Numbered from the stretch's first letter, positions 25,688 through 36,020 are shown. The stretch is DNA of 64,000 nt from JALZVT01 sp039029135 (GCA_039029135.1 JBCCGT010000019.1:1-64000), one strand, 5' to 3'. Notes: generated by a model not told the origin, from the sequence alone. Numbers and translations: made by a program.

Positions 25688-25733
25688 TCAGCGCTTTGGC
25701 TTGCGCTGCCCGCTCTATCCAGCGGGTGGCGTC

Positions 25734-25778
25734 GGCGGAGTTGGCGGCATTGGCGGCATTGGCGGCATTGGCGGCATT
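25734..25778. repeat. 9-bp tandem repeat abutting tRNA-Ser 3' end
   Basis: The unit GGCGGCATT occurs four times in a row (25743-25778), preceded by one variant GGCGGAGTT (25734-25742). In the tRNA direction the unit reads AATGCCGCC, so each copy repeats the CCGCCA-type 3' terminus of the adjacent tRNA gene. Confidence 0.8.
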
Positions 25779-25868
25779 GGCGGAGAGGGAGGGATTCGAA
25801 CCCTCGATAGGGGATTAGCCTATACTCCCTTAGCAGGGGAGCGCCTTCAGCCACTCGGCCACCTCTCC
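25778..25868 (-). tRNA. tRNA-Ser (anticodon GCT)
   Basis: 91 bases on the minus strand, the length of a class II tRNA with a long variable arm. Acceptor GGAGAGG pairs with CCTCTCC, then G and an encoded CCA. The anticodon stem CTCCC/GGGAG holds the loop CTGCTAA with anticodon GCT, which reads AGC and AGU. The variable arm is TATAGGCTAATCCCCTAT-like. The position after csrA matches E. coli csrA-serV. Its encoded 3' end abuts a 9-bp tandem repeat. Confidence 0.97.
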
Positions 25869-26261
25869 AGTCGGCGGCGAAGATGATGCCCGCTGATCGA
25901 GCGAATTCGCTGCCGAATGTCGCCCCTTGGTCGTATCCATCCCTCTTATGCCAGCTTCTGCCAGCGAGCGAATGGCGAGCGCATCGCGCGCACGCCGGAC
26001 CGGTGGGCGATGCGCAGAATACTGGAACCTTGCTTGGGTGCCTAGTCGTTTGGTCGACTCCACCTGGAACCGCCTGCCGGGGTGCCACCGTGGGTGCGGG
26101 GCCGCGCCATTCGGTCCGGACGGTCCGCCGTAGGGCGATCAACGCGCGCACAACGATCCAGCGACCGAATGATCGCTAGATGGTTTAGTGTGGGCGTTGG
26201 GTGGTTAAGACCCCAGAGTCACGTCTCGTCCCGCGAGCGCGGGGGGGGCCTCTGCGAGCTA
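25869..26261. other. csrA to tRNA-Ser spacer
   Basis: No supported gene in about 390 bases. Noted: a short palindrome AGCGAATTCGCT near 25897-25908, and after csrA a small hairpin CCCGCG/CGCGGG (26230-26243) next to a run of eight G. The hairpin has no T-run in the csrA direction, so its role as a terminator is doubtful. A tRNA promoter was not clear. Confidence 0.4.
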
Positions 26262-26459
26262 TCAGGCCTGCTGATTTTTGCGCGCAGTTTCCGTCGATTC
26301 TTTTTGGATGCGGTCGTAGATCTCTTCGCGATGCACAGCAACGTCCTTGGGCGCATGCACACCAACCCTGACTTGATTACCTTTGACGCCGAGAATCGTT
26401 ACCGTGATCTCGTCACCAATCATCAGGGTTTCACCAATACGGCGGGTCAAAATCAGCAC
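26262..26459 (-). CDS. csrA: Carbon storage regulator, RNA-binding protein
   Basis: 65 residues. The family start MLILTRRIGETLMIGD is seen from the GTG at 26459, which has GGAGG eight bases upstream; longer readings begin in that ribosome site. GVKGNQVRVGVHAPKDVAVH and REEIYDRIQ complete the CsrA/RsmA fold, with the RNA-binding Arg44 equivalent in VHREEIY. CsrA binds GGA motifs in mRNA leaders to control translation of carbon storage, motility and biofilm genes and is antagonised by CsrB-type RNAs, none of which is seen here. It sits between lysC and tRNA-Ser. Confidence 0.97.
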   Translation of the reverse strand: MLILTRRIGETLMIGDEITVTILGVKGNQVRVGVHAPKDVAVHREEIYDRIQKESTETARKNQQA

Positions 26460-27113
26460 AACTGGTTCCTCCGTGTCCTCAAGCATCCACCGGGAGGTCT
26501 ACCTCACGACGGTGCTGGAGAACGATGGCCGGGCGCCATTGGGATGACTCCAACGCCCGCTCGCATATTCCCTCGCAACACCAGACGCCGGCACACTAAT
26601 AGCGACCTGCTTCTCTTACCGATCGAGCAGTGCCAGCGATGCGCCTAGCATCCCTGGCGGGCCAAAACGGCAACGTTCTCGAATCGAACCAACCCCCACG
26701 AAGGAGCGCCATTCGGTCGCACCCCAGGGCAGCGAATTGCTGACCTAACGCGCGCGGCACCCATCTCCTCCCATCACTCCAGTCGGTTCAGCCGAGCCTG
26801 CAAGTCAACCATCCACCCAACGGGCTTAGACCATCATGTCTGTTTGTGGTCGACAATACTAAGTTATGGACACGAGACCTTCGACCGGCCTCTGTATCGT
26901 AATCGTAAAGAGTGTGGCGGGGCAGCACCAGCGAAATTTGCTAACAATCGTCCCAGCACACACTCATTTCTAGCGTAGCTGAGGATTGCGTTGTTGCCGA
27001 TGAATTCTGGCATTGTGAGACAAGCGCACAGAGCGCCTCGCCCCCACGGATGCGTCAAAAAATTAGCGCGCGAGCACGGCGTTCAGCGAGCAGAAACGGG
27101 CCGAGCTAGGGAA
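26460..27113. other. Long csrA leader/promoter region
   Basis: About 650 bases between lysC and csrA, apart from the ribosome site at 26468-26472. No gene is supported. The length and lower GC suggest multiple csrA promoters or a leader RNA, but no promoter hexamers could be placed with confidence, and no CsrB-like run of GGA hairpins was found. Confidence 0.4.
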
Positions 27114-28328
27114 TCAGGCGGCGAGCCCAAAGGCGTCGTGGATGGCCCGCACAGCGAGTTCGAGGTAGCGCTCGGCAACGACGACCGAAATCTTGATCTC
27201 GCTGGTCGAAATCATCTGTATGTTGATGTTCTCTTCTGCGAGCGCATCAAACATCCTTGTCGCAACACCGGCGTGGGACCGCATCCCCACACCAACCACC
27301 GACACCTTGGCAATGGTGTCGTCCGCGGTGACCTCCCGCGCCTCGAGGTCAGCGCACACGGCCTGCAGCAGCCGCTGCGCCTGCTTGTAGTCAGAGCGCT
27401 TCACCGTGAAGGTGAAGTCGGTCAATCCATCAGCACCGACGTTCTGGACAATCATGTCGACTTCGATGTTGGCCGCACCCATCGGACCGAGGATCTTTGA
27501 CGCCATGCCTGGTACGTCCGGCACGCCCTGCAGGGTTAACTTGGCTTCATCGATGGTGTGGGCGATGCCAGAAACGACGGGCTGTTCCAAGTCGTTGTCC
27601 TCCGTTGTGATCAGCGTGCCGGGTGCGTCCTTAAAACTGGAGCACACGCGCACGGACATTCCGTACTTGCCGCCGAACTCGACCGCCCGGGGATGCAGTA
27701 CCTTGGATCCCAGACTCGCGAGTTCGAGCATCTCCTCGAACGTGACGCTGGCCAGGCAGCGCGCATCGGGAACAATGCGAGGATCGGCGGTATAGACGCC
27801 GTCGACGTCGGTATAGATCTGACACTCGTCCGCATTGAGAGCAACCGCGACCGCAACCGCCGTGGTATCCGAACCACCGCGACCAAAGGTGGTGACGGCA
27901 CCCTCTTCGGTGACGCCCTGAAAGCCGGCGACGACCGGCGTAATGCCCTGATCAAGACACTCGCGCAGACTCGCATCTTCGATACGCTGAATGCGGGCCT
28001 TTGAATGGTGTGTGTCAGTGACGATGCGCACCTGACTCGCGAGAAATGATCGCGCCGGGCAACCCAGCTCGGTGAGCGCCATGGCCACTAGCGCGATCGA
28101 CACCTGCTCGCCGCTCGCCAGCAGCACGTCCATTTCTTGCGGCAGCGGCTCTGTCATGATCTCACGCGCGAGCGCGGTCAGGCGATTCGTCTCGCCGCTC
28201 ATGGCCGAGACCGTCACGACCACGTCGTGCCCTGCCTGCCGGCTGGCAGCGACACGCTGCGCCACGGCCTGCACCCGCTCGGGACTGCCGACGGATGTGC
28301 CGCCGTATTTGTGTACCAGTAATGCCAT
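27114..28328 (-). CDS. lysC: Aspartate kinase
   Basis: 404 residues, the usual length for monofunctional class II aspartokinase. The N-terminal kinase domain starts LVHKYGGTSVGSPERV (KYGGTS phosphate-binding motif), includes FGRGGSDTTAVAVAVALNAD near 150-170, and the C-terminal third holds two ACT domains for feedback by lysine and threonine (ITTEDNDLEQPVVSGIAH onwards and KVSVVGVGMRSHAGVA). It phosphorylates aspartate at the head of Lys, Met, Thr and diaminopimelate synthesis. It begins two bases after alaS, so they share a transcript. Dedicated regulation not seen. Confidence 0.97.
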   Translation of the reverse strand: MALLVHKYGGTSVGSPERVQAVAQRVAASRQAGHDVVVTVSAMSGETNRLTALAREIMTEPLPQEMDVLLASGEQVSIALVAMALTELGCPARSFLASQVRIVTDTHHSKARIQRIEDASLRECLDQGITPVVAGFQGVTEEGAVTTFGRGGSDTTAVAVAVALNADECQIYTDVDGVYTADPRIVPDARCLASVTFEEMLELASLGSKVLHPRAVEFGGKYGMSVRVCSSFKDAPGTLITTEDNDLEQPVVSGIAHTIDEAKLTLQGVPDVPGMASKILGPMGAANIEVDMIVQNVGADGLTDFTFTVKRSDYKQAQRLLQAVCADLEAREVTADDTIAKVSVVGVGMRSHAGVATRMFDALAEENINIQMISTSEIKISVVVAERYLELAVRAIHDAFGLAA

Positions 28329-28330
28329 GC

Positions 28331-30949
28331 TCAGTCGCCGAGCTGTGTGCTCACCCAGCCCGCGAGAGAGGACAGCGCGCCGGGGAGCGCAGCGACGTCG
28401 TCGCCACCACCCGCACGCGCCATATCCGGACGGCCGCCGCCCTTGGCGCCAACCTGCGATCCGACGTGGCCTATCGCCTCGACCGCTTTCACCTGTCCGG
28501 TCAGCCCTTTGCTGACGCCAGCAATCAGAGAGATGCGCCCGCCTTCGACGGCCGCCAACACGATCACGCAGGGATCGAGCTTGGCGCGCAGGCTATCCAG
28601 CGTTTTGGGCAGCGACTTCGCATCGCCGGCGACCTGAGCCGCGAGCACCTGCACCTCCCCCACCCGCTCTGCCTGAGCGGCGAGATCAGCGCCCGCAGAC
28701 GCCGCGAGTTTGCCGCGCATAGCCTCAAGCTGCTTCGCCAGTTCCTTGTTTTCGTCCGCGAGCTGCGCGACGCGCTTCGCCACTTCGCCGCGGGCGCCCT
28801 TCACGATGCGGGAGATCTCCGCCAGGGTCGTCTCGTTTTCGCGCACATAGTCTCGCGCCGCCAGGCCGGTAACGGCCGCGATGCGGCGCACGCCGGAGGC
28901 GATGCCGGTTTCAGAAACAATTTTCAGCAGCGCAATGTCACCGGTGCGCTGAACGTGGGTGCCGCCACAAAGCTCTACAGAGAAGCCGTCGCCCATGCGC
29001 AATACGCGCACCTCGTCGCCATACTTCTCACCGAACAGCGCCATGGCGCCAGCGGCCAGCGCGTCCTCGAACCCCATCTGCTCCGTCGCGACGGGCGCAT
29101 TGCGCTGCACCTCGACGTTGACGATGGCCTCGATCTCCTCGAGCTCGGCCTCGGTAACCGGCTGGCCGTGGGAAAAGTCGAATCGCAGCCGATCGGGCGC
29201 GACCAGCGATCCTTTCTGCGTAACGTGATCGCCCAGCACCCGCCGCAGCGCCGCGTGCAGCAGGTGCGTCCCGGAGTGATTGAGCGCAACGGTGCCACGG
29301 CGATCGGCGTCGATCGCCGCACTCACCCTATCGCCTACCGCCAGCACGCCGCCCGTAACGCGTCCCTGATGAAGGTGCTGACTGGCGCTAACCAGGGTAT
29401 CGCGCACCGCGAACTCAACGGCGCCCGCGGTGAGGCTGCCGGTGTCGCCTACTTGGCCGCCAGACTCGGCGTAAAACGGCGTTCGATCGAGCAGCACGAC
29501 GCCCTCTTCGCCGTCGGCAAGTTCCTGAACCTCCTCGACGCTTTCACCCTGCATGCGAAACAGCTCAACGACCGCAGCGTCCGCGGCGGCGCTGTCATAG
29601 CCGAGAAAGTCGACGCTGGTTGCGGAGCGCACGCGCTGCGCCAGGCTCGCATCGAACTTGGCCGCGGCGCGGGCGCGCTGACGCTGGGCCTCCATCTCGG
29701 TCTCAAAGCCTGCCATGTCGACGGTCAGCTCACGCTCGCGCGCGACGTCGGCAGTCAGGTCGACCGGGAAGCCGTAGGTATCGTAGAGGCGGAACGCAAC
29801 CTCGCCCGGTATCTCGGTGCCGTCGAGACTGGCGATCGACCGATTGAGCAGCTCCATACCCTGATGCAGCGTCTCGTTGAAGCGTCGCTCTTCGGTTTCC
29901 AGCGCCTTCTCAATCGTGTCCTGTCGCTCTGCGATAGCGGGATGGGCTTCGCCCATCTCATCGACCAGCGGTGCAACCAGGCTGTGAAAGAACTCGCCCT
30001 GTATACCGAGACGATGACCGTGCCGGAGGCCGCGGCGAATGATCCTACGCAGCACGTAGCTGCGATCTTCGTTACCTGGCATGACGCCGTCGGCGATCAG
30101 GAACGCGCTGGAACGAATGTGATCGGCAATCACGCGCAGCGAGGCGTTGTTGAGCGCCTCGGGCCGCGGTATGCGGGCACGATCCGCCGCGGCGAAGATC
30201 AGCTTTTCGAACAGATCGGTCTCAAAGACGCTGTGCTTGTGCTGCAGGATCGCGGCCATGCGCTCCAGGCCCATGCCAGTGTCCACGCCGGGACTAGGCA
30301 ATGGCGCTAACTCTCCATCCGGCGAGCGATCGAACTGAGGGAAGACGAGGTTCCAGAATTCGAGGTAACGATCGCCGTCTTCGTCTGCCGATCCCGGCGG
30401 ACCACCCGCGACTTCCGGACCGTGGTCGAAGAACAGCTCCGTACAGGGGCCACAGGGCCCGGTGTCACCCATCGCCCAGAAGTTGTCCTCGTGTGGAATC
30501 ACCCGATCCTCGGGCACGCCCATCTTGCGAATCCACAGCTCGCGGGTTTCATCGTCGCTCGGATGATGCGTGACACAGATGCGATCGACGGGCAGTTCCA
30601 TCACCTCAGTGACGAACTGCCAGGCCCAGCTCACCGTCTCTTCCTTGAAGTAGTCGCCGAAGCTGAAGTTGCCGAGCATCTCGAAAAAGGTCAGATGCCG
30701 CGCCGTATAGCCCACGTTCTCAAGGTCGTTGTGCTTGCCGCCTGCCCTGACACAGCGCTGGGCGGACGTCGCCCGTCGATAGCCCAAGTCTTCGTGACCC
30801 AGCAGCGCGTCTTTAAAAGGCACCATGCCGGCGTTCGTGAAGAGCAGCGTCGGATCGTTGCTTGGCACCAGCGCGCTGGAGGCCACACGGCGATGACCGT
30901 GGGAGGCAAAGAATTCCAGATAGGCGTTGCGTAGCTCGGCGATTCGCAT
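28331..30949 (-). CDS. alaS: Alanyl-tRNA synthetase
   Basis: 872 residues starting MRIAELRNAYLEFFASHGH; the longer frame upstream crosses the promoter. The class II core with motif 2 and 3 lies in the first 250 residues. The editing domain carries NHSGTHLLHAALR and the C-terminal ELCGGTHVQRTGDIALLKI, giving the HxxxH and CxxxH zinc ligands. A DHHA1-type C-terminal domain ends the protein. It charges tRNA-Ala and edits mischarged Ser or Gly. recX is upstream and lysC directly downstream. A palindrome lies at its -10 box, see the separate entry. Confidence 0.97.
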   Translation of the reverse strand: MRIAELRNAYLEFFASHGHRRVASSALVPSNDPTLLFTNAGMVPFKDALLGHEDLGYRRATSAQRCVRAGGKHNDLENVGYTARHLTFFEMLGNFSFGDYFKEETVSWAWQFVTEVMELPVDRICVTHHPSDDETRELWIRKMGVPEDRVIPHEDNFWAMGDTGPCGPCTELFFDHGPEVAGGPPGSADEDGDRYLEFWNLVFPQFDRSPDGELAPLPSPGVDTGMGLERMAAILQHKHSVFETDLFEKLIFAAADRARIPRPEALNNASLRVIADHIRSSAFLIADGVMPGNEDRSYVLRRIIRRGLRHGHRLGIQGEFFHSLVAPLVDEMGEAHPAIAERQDTIEKALETEERRFNETLHQGMELLNRSIASLDGTEIPGEVAFRLYDTYGFPVDLTADVARERELTVDMAGFETEMEAQRQRARAAAKFDASLAQRVRSATSVDFLGYDSAAADAAVVELFRMQGESVEEVQELADGEEGVVLLDRTPFYAESGGQVGDTGSLTAGAVEFAVRDTLVSASQHLHQGRVTGGVLAVGDRVSAAIDADRRGTVALNHSGTHLLHAALRRVLGDHVTQKGSLVAPDRLRFDFSHGQPVTEAELEEIEAIVNVEVQRNAPVATEQMGFEDALAAGAMALFGEKYGDEVRVLRMGDGFSVELCGGTHVQRTGDIALLKIVSETGIASGVRRIAAVTGLAARDYVRENETTLAEISRIVKGARGEVAKRVAQLADENKELAKQLEAMRGKLAASAGADLAAQAERVGEVQVLAAQVAGDAKSLPKTLDSLRAKLDPCVIVLAAVEGGRISLIAGVSKGLTGQVKAVEAIGHVGSQVGAKGGGRPDMARAGGGDDVAALPGALSSLAGWVSTQLGD

Positions 30950-30991
30950 GGGACTGCTGTCGAACGGCTTAGGGCCGGAAAAAGGGCACGA

Positions 30992-31019
30992 AGTATAGCC
31001 AAAGCATCCCCGCTTTGGC
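30992..31019 (-). promoter_or_regulatory. alaS promoter with palindromic operator-like site
   Basis: On the minus strand, GCCAAAGC (31012-31019), six bases, GCTTTGGC (30998-31005), immediately followed by TATACT (30992-30997), a near-consensus -10. The start would be about 36 bases before the alaS ATG. The palindrome covers the spacer and -35 area; the -35 itself is weak. E. coli AlaRS represses its own promoter through a palindrome by the start site, so an operator is plausible. It could also be a weak recX terminator. Confidence 0.5.
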
Positions 31020-31128
31020 ATACCGCCACGCGGGCTGCACGCCGTGTCGGAGCCCGGCGCTCAGGCGGTCAGAAGCGCTCCATCAGAAGATGCCGAGTGT
31101 TGCGCGCCGCGGCGTGCTGAGTGATCGG

Positions 31129-31911
31129 CTAGGCTTCGCAGAGCCTGCCGTCTAGCGCGCGATAGATCAGGTCCGCGGGGTAACCCCGCTGGGAAAGAAA
31201 GCGGGCCATCCGCTGTCCCAGCGCCGCATCGTCGCCGCACACGGACGTGCCGTACTTCTTTTCGCAGGCGGCGGCCGCCTGCTGTTCCCAATAGGCTTCG
31301 GGCACCGCCAGGGCCTCGTCCGCCAGTCGATCGGACACGCCCTTTTCCAGCAGCTCCATGCGGATGCGCAGCGGGCCATAGCCTTTGCGGATTCGGCTGC
31401 GGGCATACTCGCTGGCGAAGCGCTCATCCGAGAGCGAGCCGTCCGCCGTCAGATCTTCGATGACCTGCCGGACCATCAGTTCTCCGCCCCGGGCACGGGC
31501 CATCAGCTTGCGCCGCAGTTCCACCGCCGCGTGCTCCCGCCGGGCAAGCTGCCGCAGGGCATAGTCCATCAGCCGCGTCCGCTCGGCCTGCTCAGAATCC
31601 GCCGCCGGCTGCCGTTCGAACAGACTGGACCCGCCCGCGTCGAGCTGGATGTCCTCGTCGTCGCCACGTTGATAGGCGACCTGATCGCAGTGGCTGCGGC
31701 CGGTCTCTCTCACGGCAGTGCTCCCCGGTGTTGATCTGTGGATCGGCGCGTTCGCCGCAGTAAGATCCCGCGACTGAGCAGACGACTGGTCGCCGTCCGC
31801 GGCGAAGTCGGGAAAAGCCTGCAGCCGCGCCAGCGTGTCCGTGAGCGCGGCAAGGGCAGCCGCGCCGTCGCGAACCGCGAGCTCACAGAGATCGCCCCGG
31901 TTGGGTTTCAT
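31129..31911 (-). CDS. recX: RecX regulatory protein with N-terminal extension
   Basis: 260 residues from the ATG at 31911 (a TTG at 31917 is an alternative). The RecX three-helix repeat domain occupies about 112-260: MDYALRQLARREHAAVELRR, then MVRQVIEDLTADGSLSDERF, ARSRIRKGYGPLRIRMELLE and a C-terminal RMARFLSQRGYPADLIYRAL. RecX binds RecA and inhibits filament growth. RecX is usually 150-170 residues; the first 110 here are low-complexity with no counterpart I know. The start lies 24 bases after recA, as in the usual recA-recX unit. An internal start at the RecX domain has no ribosome site, so the extension may be real. Confidence 0.85.
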   Translation of the reverse strand: MKPNRGDLCELAVRDGAAALAALTDTLARLQAFPDFAADGDQSSAQSRDLTAANAPIHRSTPGSTAVRETGRSHCDQVAYQRGDDEDIQLDAGGSSLFERQPAADSEQAERTRLMDYALRQLARREHAAVELRRKLMARARGGELMVRQVIEDLTADGSLSDERFASEYARSRIRKGYGPLRIRMELLEKGVSDRLADEALAVPEAYWEQQAAAACEKKYGTSVCGDDAALGQRMARFLSQRGYPADLIYRALDGRLCEA

Positions 31912-31934
31912 GGCCAATGTGATCGTCGTTCCTG

Positions 31935-33026
<1,092 letters not shown>

Positions 33027-33049
33027 GGCTGGTTCTCTCTCTCTGTCTC

Positions 33050-33116
33050 TTGCTGTGTATTGCAGTTTGTTGCTGTGTATTGAACGGCAGAACTTGTTGA
33101 CCGGCTTAACTTGTTG
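33050..33116. repeat. Direct repeats in the recA leader
   Basis: TTGCTGTGTATTG occurs at 33050-33062 and again at 33070-33082 (20-base period). A second pair, AACTTGTTG, occurs at 33091-33099 and 33108-33116. Both lie between recA and its LexA box. A CT-rich run (33033-33047) sits next to them. Confidence 0.7.
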
Positions 33117-33220
33117 GTTTTCGCCGTGGCTCGGATTGTCTGCTAGTCCGACGGCTATTTGATGCCGTCGGGATCGGCGTCCGGGCTGATGTCAGAGTCC
33201 CGTTTGGCGCCCGACCTAAA

Positions 33221-33240
33221 TACTGTATATTCAAACAGTA
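33221..33240. promoter_or_regulatory. LexA box in the recA-mutS intergenic region
   Basis: TACTGTATATTCAAACAGTA fits CTGT-N8-ACAG perfectly (33223-33238) with one further matching flank base on each side. It is the only LexA-type box noticed in the window and the expected SOS operator for leftward recA. The overlapping TATACA on the minus strand may serve as -10. Confidence 0.85.
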
Positions 33241-33416
33241 TCGCCACACAAGCCCCGCAGCGGTGATTTCGACATTTTCCCACGCCGACGGTGGCGAATG
33301 TCGCCTCGTACCGACGCAGCCGTGCCCGCGCGCGACGCCACTTTCGCGCGGGGCACACAATCGAGTACTGTGCTGCGCTCCCAACCATCGTCGCCACCGA
33401 GCCCGTGCCAGACGCC

Positions 33417-36020
33417 GTGTCCGATAGCAAAGCCCTTCCCAGCGCCGCCCACACGCCGATGATGCAGCAGTACCTGGGCGTGAAGGCCGAGCATCCCGAG
33501 GGTCTGCTGTTCTATCGCATGGGCGATTTCTACGAGCTGTTCTATGCCGACGCCGAGCGCGCCAGCGCGCTGCTCGAGATCACGCTGACCGCGCGGGGCC
33601 AGTCCGCGGGTGCGCCCATCCCCATGTGCGGCGTGCCGTTTCATTCGGTCGACGGCTATCTGCAGCGCCTGGTAGAACTTGGCGAAACCGTCGTCATCTG
33701 CGAACAGGTGGGCGATCCGGCGACCAGTAAGGGACCCGTGGATCGTCAGGTGCAGCGCATCGTCACGCCGGGCACGCTGACCGAGGAGGCGCTGCTGGAC
33801 GCCAGCGGCACGTCCCTGCTCGCCGCCGCCTGTCGTCTCGGTGGGCGCTACGGCGTCGCCTATCTGGATCTCGCCGCGGGACGGTTTCGCTGTGCGGAGT
33901 TCGACAGCCTCACTGGTCTCACGGCCGACCTGCATCGCGCCCGCCCCAGCGAGCTGCTGCTGCCCGAGGGGTTCGAGGAGGATCTGGAACAGACGCTCGC
34001 CTTACAAACGACCCATCTGCGCCGCCTCGATCGACTCGCATTCGATCGCGAACTGGCCGAGGCGCGGCTGTTGGAGCAGTTCCAGGTCCACGACCTGACG
34101 GCGTTCGATCTGGCCGACTTCGATGCCGGCGTTCGCGCCGCCGGTGCAGCTTTGCAGTATGCGCAGCGCGCCTATCAACAGCCGCTCGGCCAGCTCACAG
34201 CGCTCACGCCCGAGCGACCGCAGAGCTGGCTGGAGCTCGACGCGGCGACCCGCCGCAATCTCGAGATCGACATGCGTCTGGACGGCTCGCGCGAGCACAC
34301 GCTGTGCGCGGTACTCGACCGCTGCGCCACCGCCATGGGTTCTCGTCTGCTGCGCACCTGGCTGCACGCGCCGCCGCGGGATCAGCAGATCGCCGGCGCG
34401 CGGCACGCGGCCGTCGCCGAGCTGCAGCGTTCGGCGGCGGGCGCGGATCTAGTGGCGCCGCTGAAGGCGATCGGCGATCTCGAGCGCGCCCTCAGTCGAA
34501 TCGCGCTGCGGCGCGCATCCCCGCGGGATCTCGCCCGCGTACGCGCGGCGCTGGCCGAGCTCGGTGCGATCGCGACGGCGCTCGCCCCCACCACCGCCGC
34601 GCTGCTCGGTACCTGCCGCAGCGAACTGCCGGACCTCAACGATCTCGCGAGCTGGCTGCGCAGCGCGCTAGTCGACAATCCGCCGGCGACCATCCGCGAC
34701 GGCGGCTTCATTCGCGCCGGCTTCGACGCCGAATTCGACGAGCTGAAACGCATCAACGACGACGCGTCCAGCTTCCTCAGCGATCTGGAGGCGCGGGAAC
34801 GGGAGCGCACCGACGTCGCCAATCTGAAGGTGGGTTACAACCGGGTCCATGGCTACTTCATCGAGATTCCCAAGGCGACCGCGAACGCCGCCGAGTTGCC
34901 CGCGGAGTTCGTCCGCCGACAAACCCTGAAGAACGCCGAGCGCTTCATCACCCCAGAGCTGAAGAAGTTCGAGGACAGTGCGCTCACCGCAGCATCCAGG
35001 GCCCTCGCGCGTGAGAAGGTGCTGTGGGAGGCGCTGCTCGACGGGCTCAACGCGCGCATACGCGAACTGCAGTTCACGGCCGCCGCGCTGGCGGAGCTCG
35101 ACGTGCTGGTCTGCTTCGCCGAGCGCGCGACCCGCCTGCGCCTGGTCTGCCCGGAACTGACGACGGCGCAAGGCATCGAGATCCAGGGGGGACGCCACGT
35201 CGTCGTCGAATCGCTGACGAGCGAGCCCTTCATACCCAACGATCTGACGCTCGACGCTGATCGCCGCATGCTGATCGTTACCGGTCCGAACATGGGCGGC
35301 AAGTCGACCTTCATGCGCCAGACCGCGCTGACCGTGCTGCTCGCCTACGCCGGCGCCTTTGTCCCGGCGGACCGCGCCCGCATCGGCCCCATCGACCGGA
35401 TTTTCACGCGCATCGGTGCCAGCGACGATCTGGCCGGTGGCCGCTCCACCTTTATGGCGGAGATGAGCGAAACGGCGAACATCCTGCACAATGCGAGCGC
35501 CGAAAGCCTGGTCCTGCTCGACGAGATCGGTCGCGGCACCAGCACGTTCGACGGGCTGTCCATTGCGTGGGCGGCGGCGGCTCATCTCGCCGCCGAGACC
35601 CGCGCGTTCACGCTGTTCGCGACCCACTATTTCGAGCTGACGGCACTCAGCGAGCAGTACCCCGGCGTCGCCAACGTCCACCTCGCGGCGGCAGAACACA
35701 ACGGCAGCATCGTCTTTCTGCACGACGTCCGCGAAGGACCGGCCAGCCAGAGCTACGGCATTCAGGTGGCCCGCCTGGCCGGTCTGCCGGCCGCTGTGCT
35801 GCGCGCGGCGCAGACGCGCCTGATGGAGCTCGAGCAGCGCGCCGCGACCGACCCGGCCCAGGGCGATCTGTTCAGCGCCAAGGCGCCGCCGCCGGCCCGC
35901 TCGAATCCCACGCACGACGCCGTCGTCGAGGCCTTGCAGGGGTTCGATCTGCTCACCAATAACCCCTTGCAGGCGTTTGATTTCATTAGAGAATTGCAGT
36001 CTAAGCTAGAAACGAAATAG
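33417..36020 (+). CDS. mutS: DNA mismatch repair protein MutS
   Basis: 867 residues from the GTG at 33417; GTG 33405 is an alternative, and the longer frame to 33291 runs across the recA promoter area. Domain I begins HTPMMQQYLGVKAEHP and contains the mismatch-wedge motif LLFYRMGDFYELF (Phe-x-Glu). The ATPase C-terminal part has Walker A TGPNMGGKSTFMRQTAL and LLDEIGRGTSTFDGLSIA. MutS finds mismatches and recruits MutL. It is divergent from recA and upstream of fdxA, as in Pseudomonas-like genomes. Confidence 0.98.
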   Translation: MSDSKALPSAAHTPMMQQYLGVKAEHPEGLLFYRMGDFYELFYADAERASALLEITLTARGQSAGAPIPMCGVPFHSVDGYLQRLVELGETVVICEQVGDPATSKGPVDRQVQRIVTPGTLTEEALLDASGTSLLAAACRLGGRYGVAYLDLAAGRFRCAEFDSLTGLTADLHRARPSELLLPEGFEEDLEQTLALQTTHLRRLDRLAFDRELAEARLLEQFQVHDLTAFDLADFDAGVRAAGAALQYAQRAYQQPLGQLTALTPERPQSWLELDAATRRNLEIDMRLDGSREHTLCAVLDRCATAMGSRLLRTWLHAPPRDQQIAGARHAAVAELQRSAAGADLVAPLKAIGDLERALSRIALRRASPRDLARVRAALAELGAIATALAPTTAALLGTCRSELPDLNDLASWLRSALVDNPPATIRDGGFIRAGFDAEFDELKRINDDASSFLSDLEARERERTDVANLKVGYNRVHGYFIEIPKATANAAELPAEFVRRQTLKNAERFITPELKKFEDSALTAASRALAREKVLWEALLDGLNARIRELQFTAAALAELDVLVCFAERATRLRLVCPELTTAQGIEIQGGRHVVVESLTSEPFIPNDLTLDADRRMLIVTGPNMGGKSTFMRQTALTVLLAYAGAFVPADRARIGPIDRIFTRIGASDDLAGGRSTFMAEMSETANILHNASAESLVLLDEIGRGTSTFDGLSIAWAAAAHLAAETRAFTLFATHYFELTALSEQYPGVANVHLAAAEHNGSIVFLHDVREGPASQSYGIQVARLAGLPAAVLRAAQTRLMELEQRAATDPAQGDLFSAKAPPPARSNPTHDAVVEALQGFDLLTNNPLQAFDFIRELQSKLETK

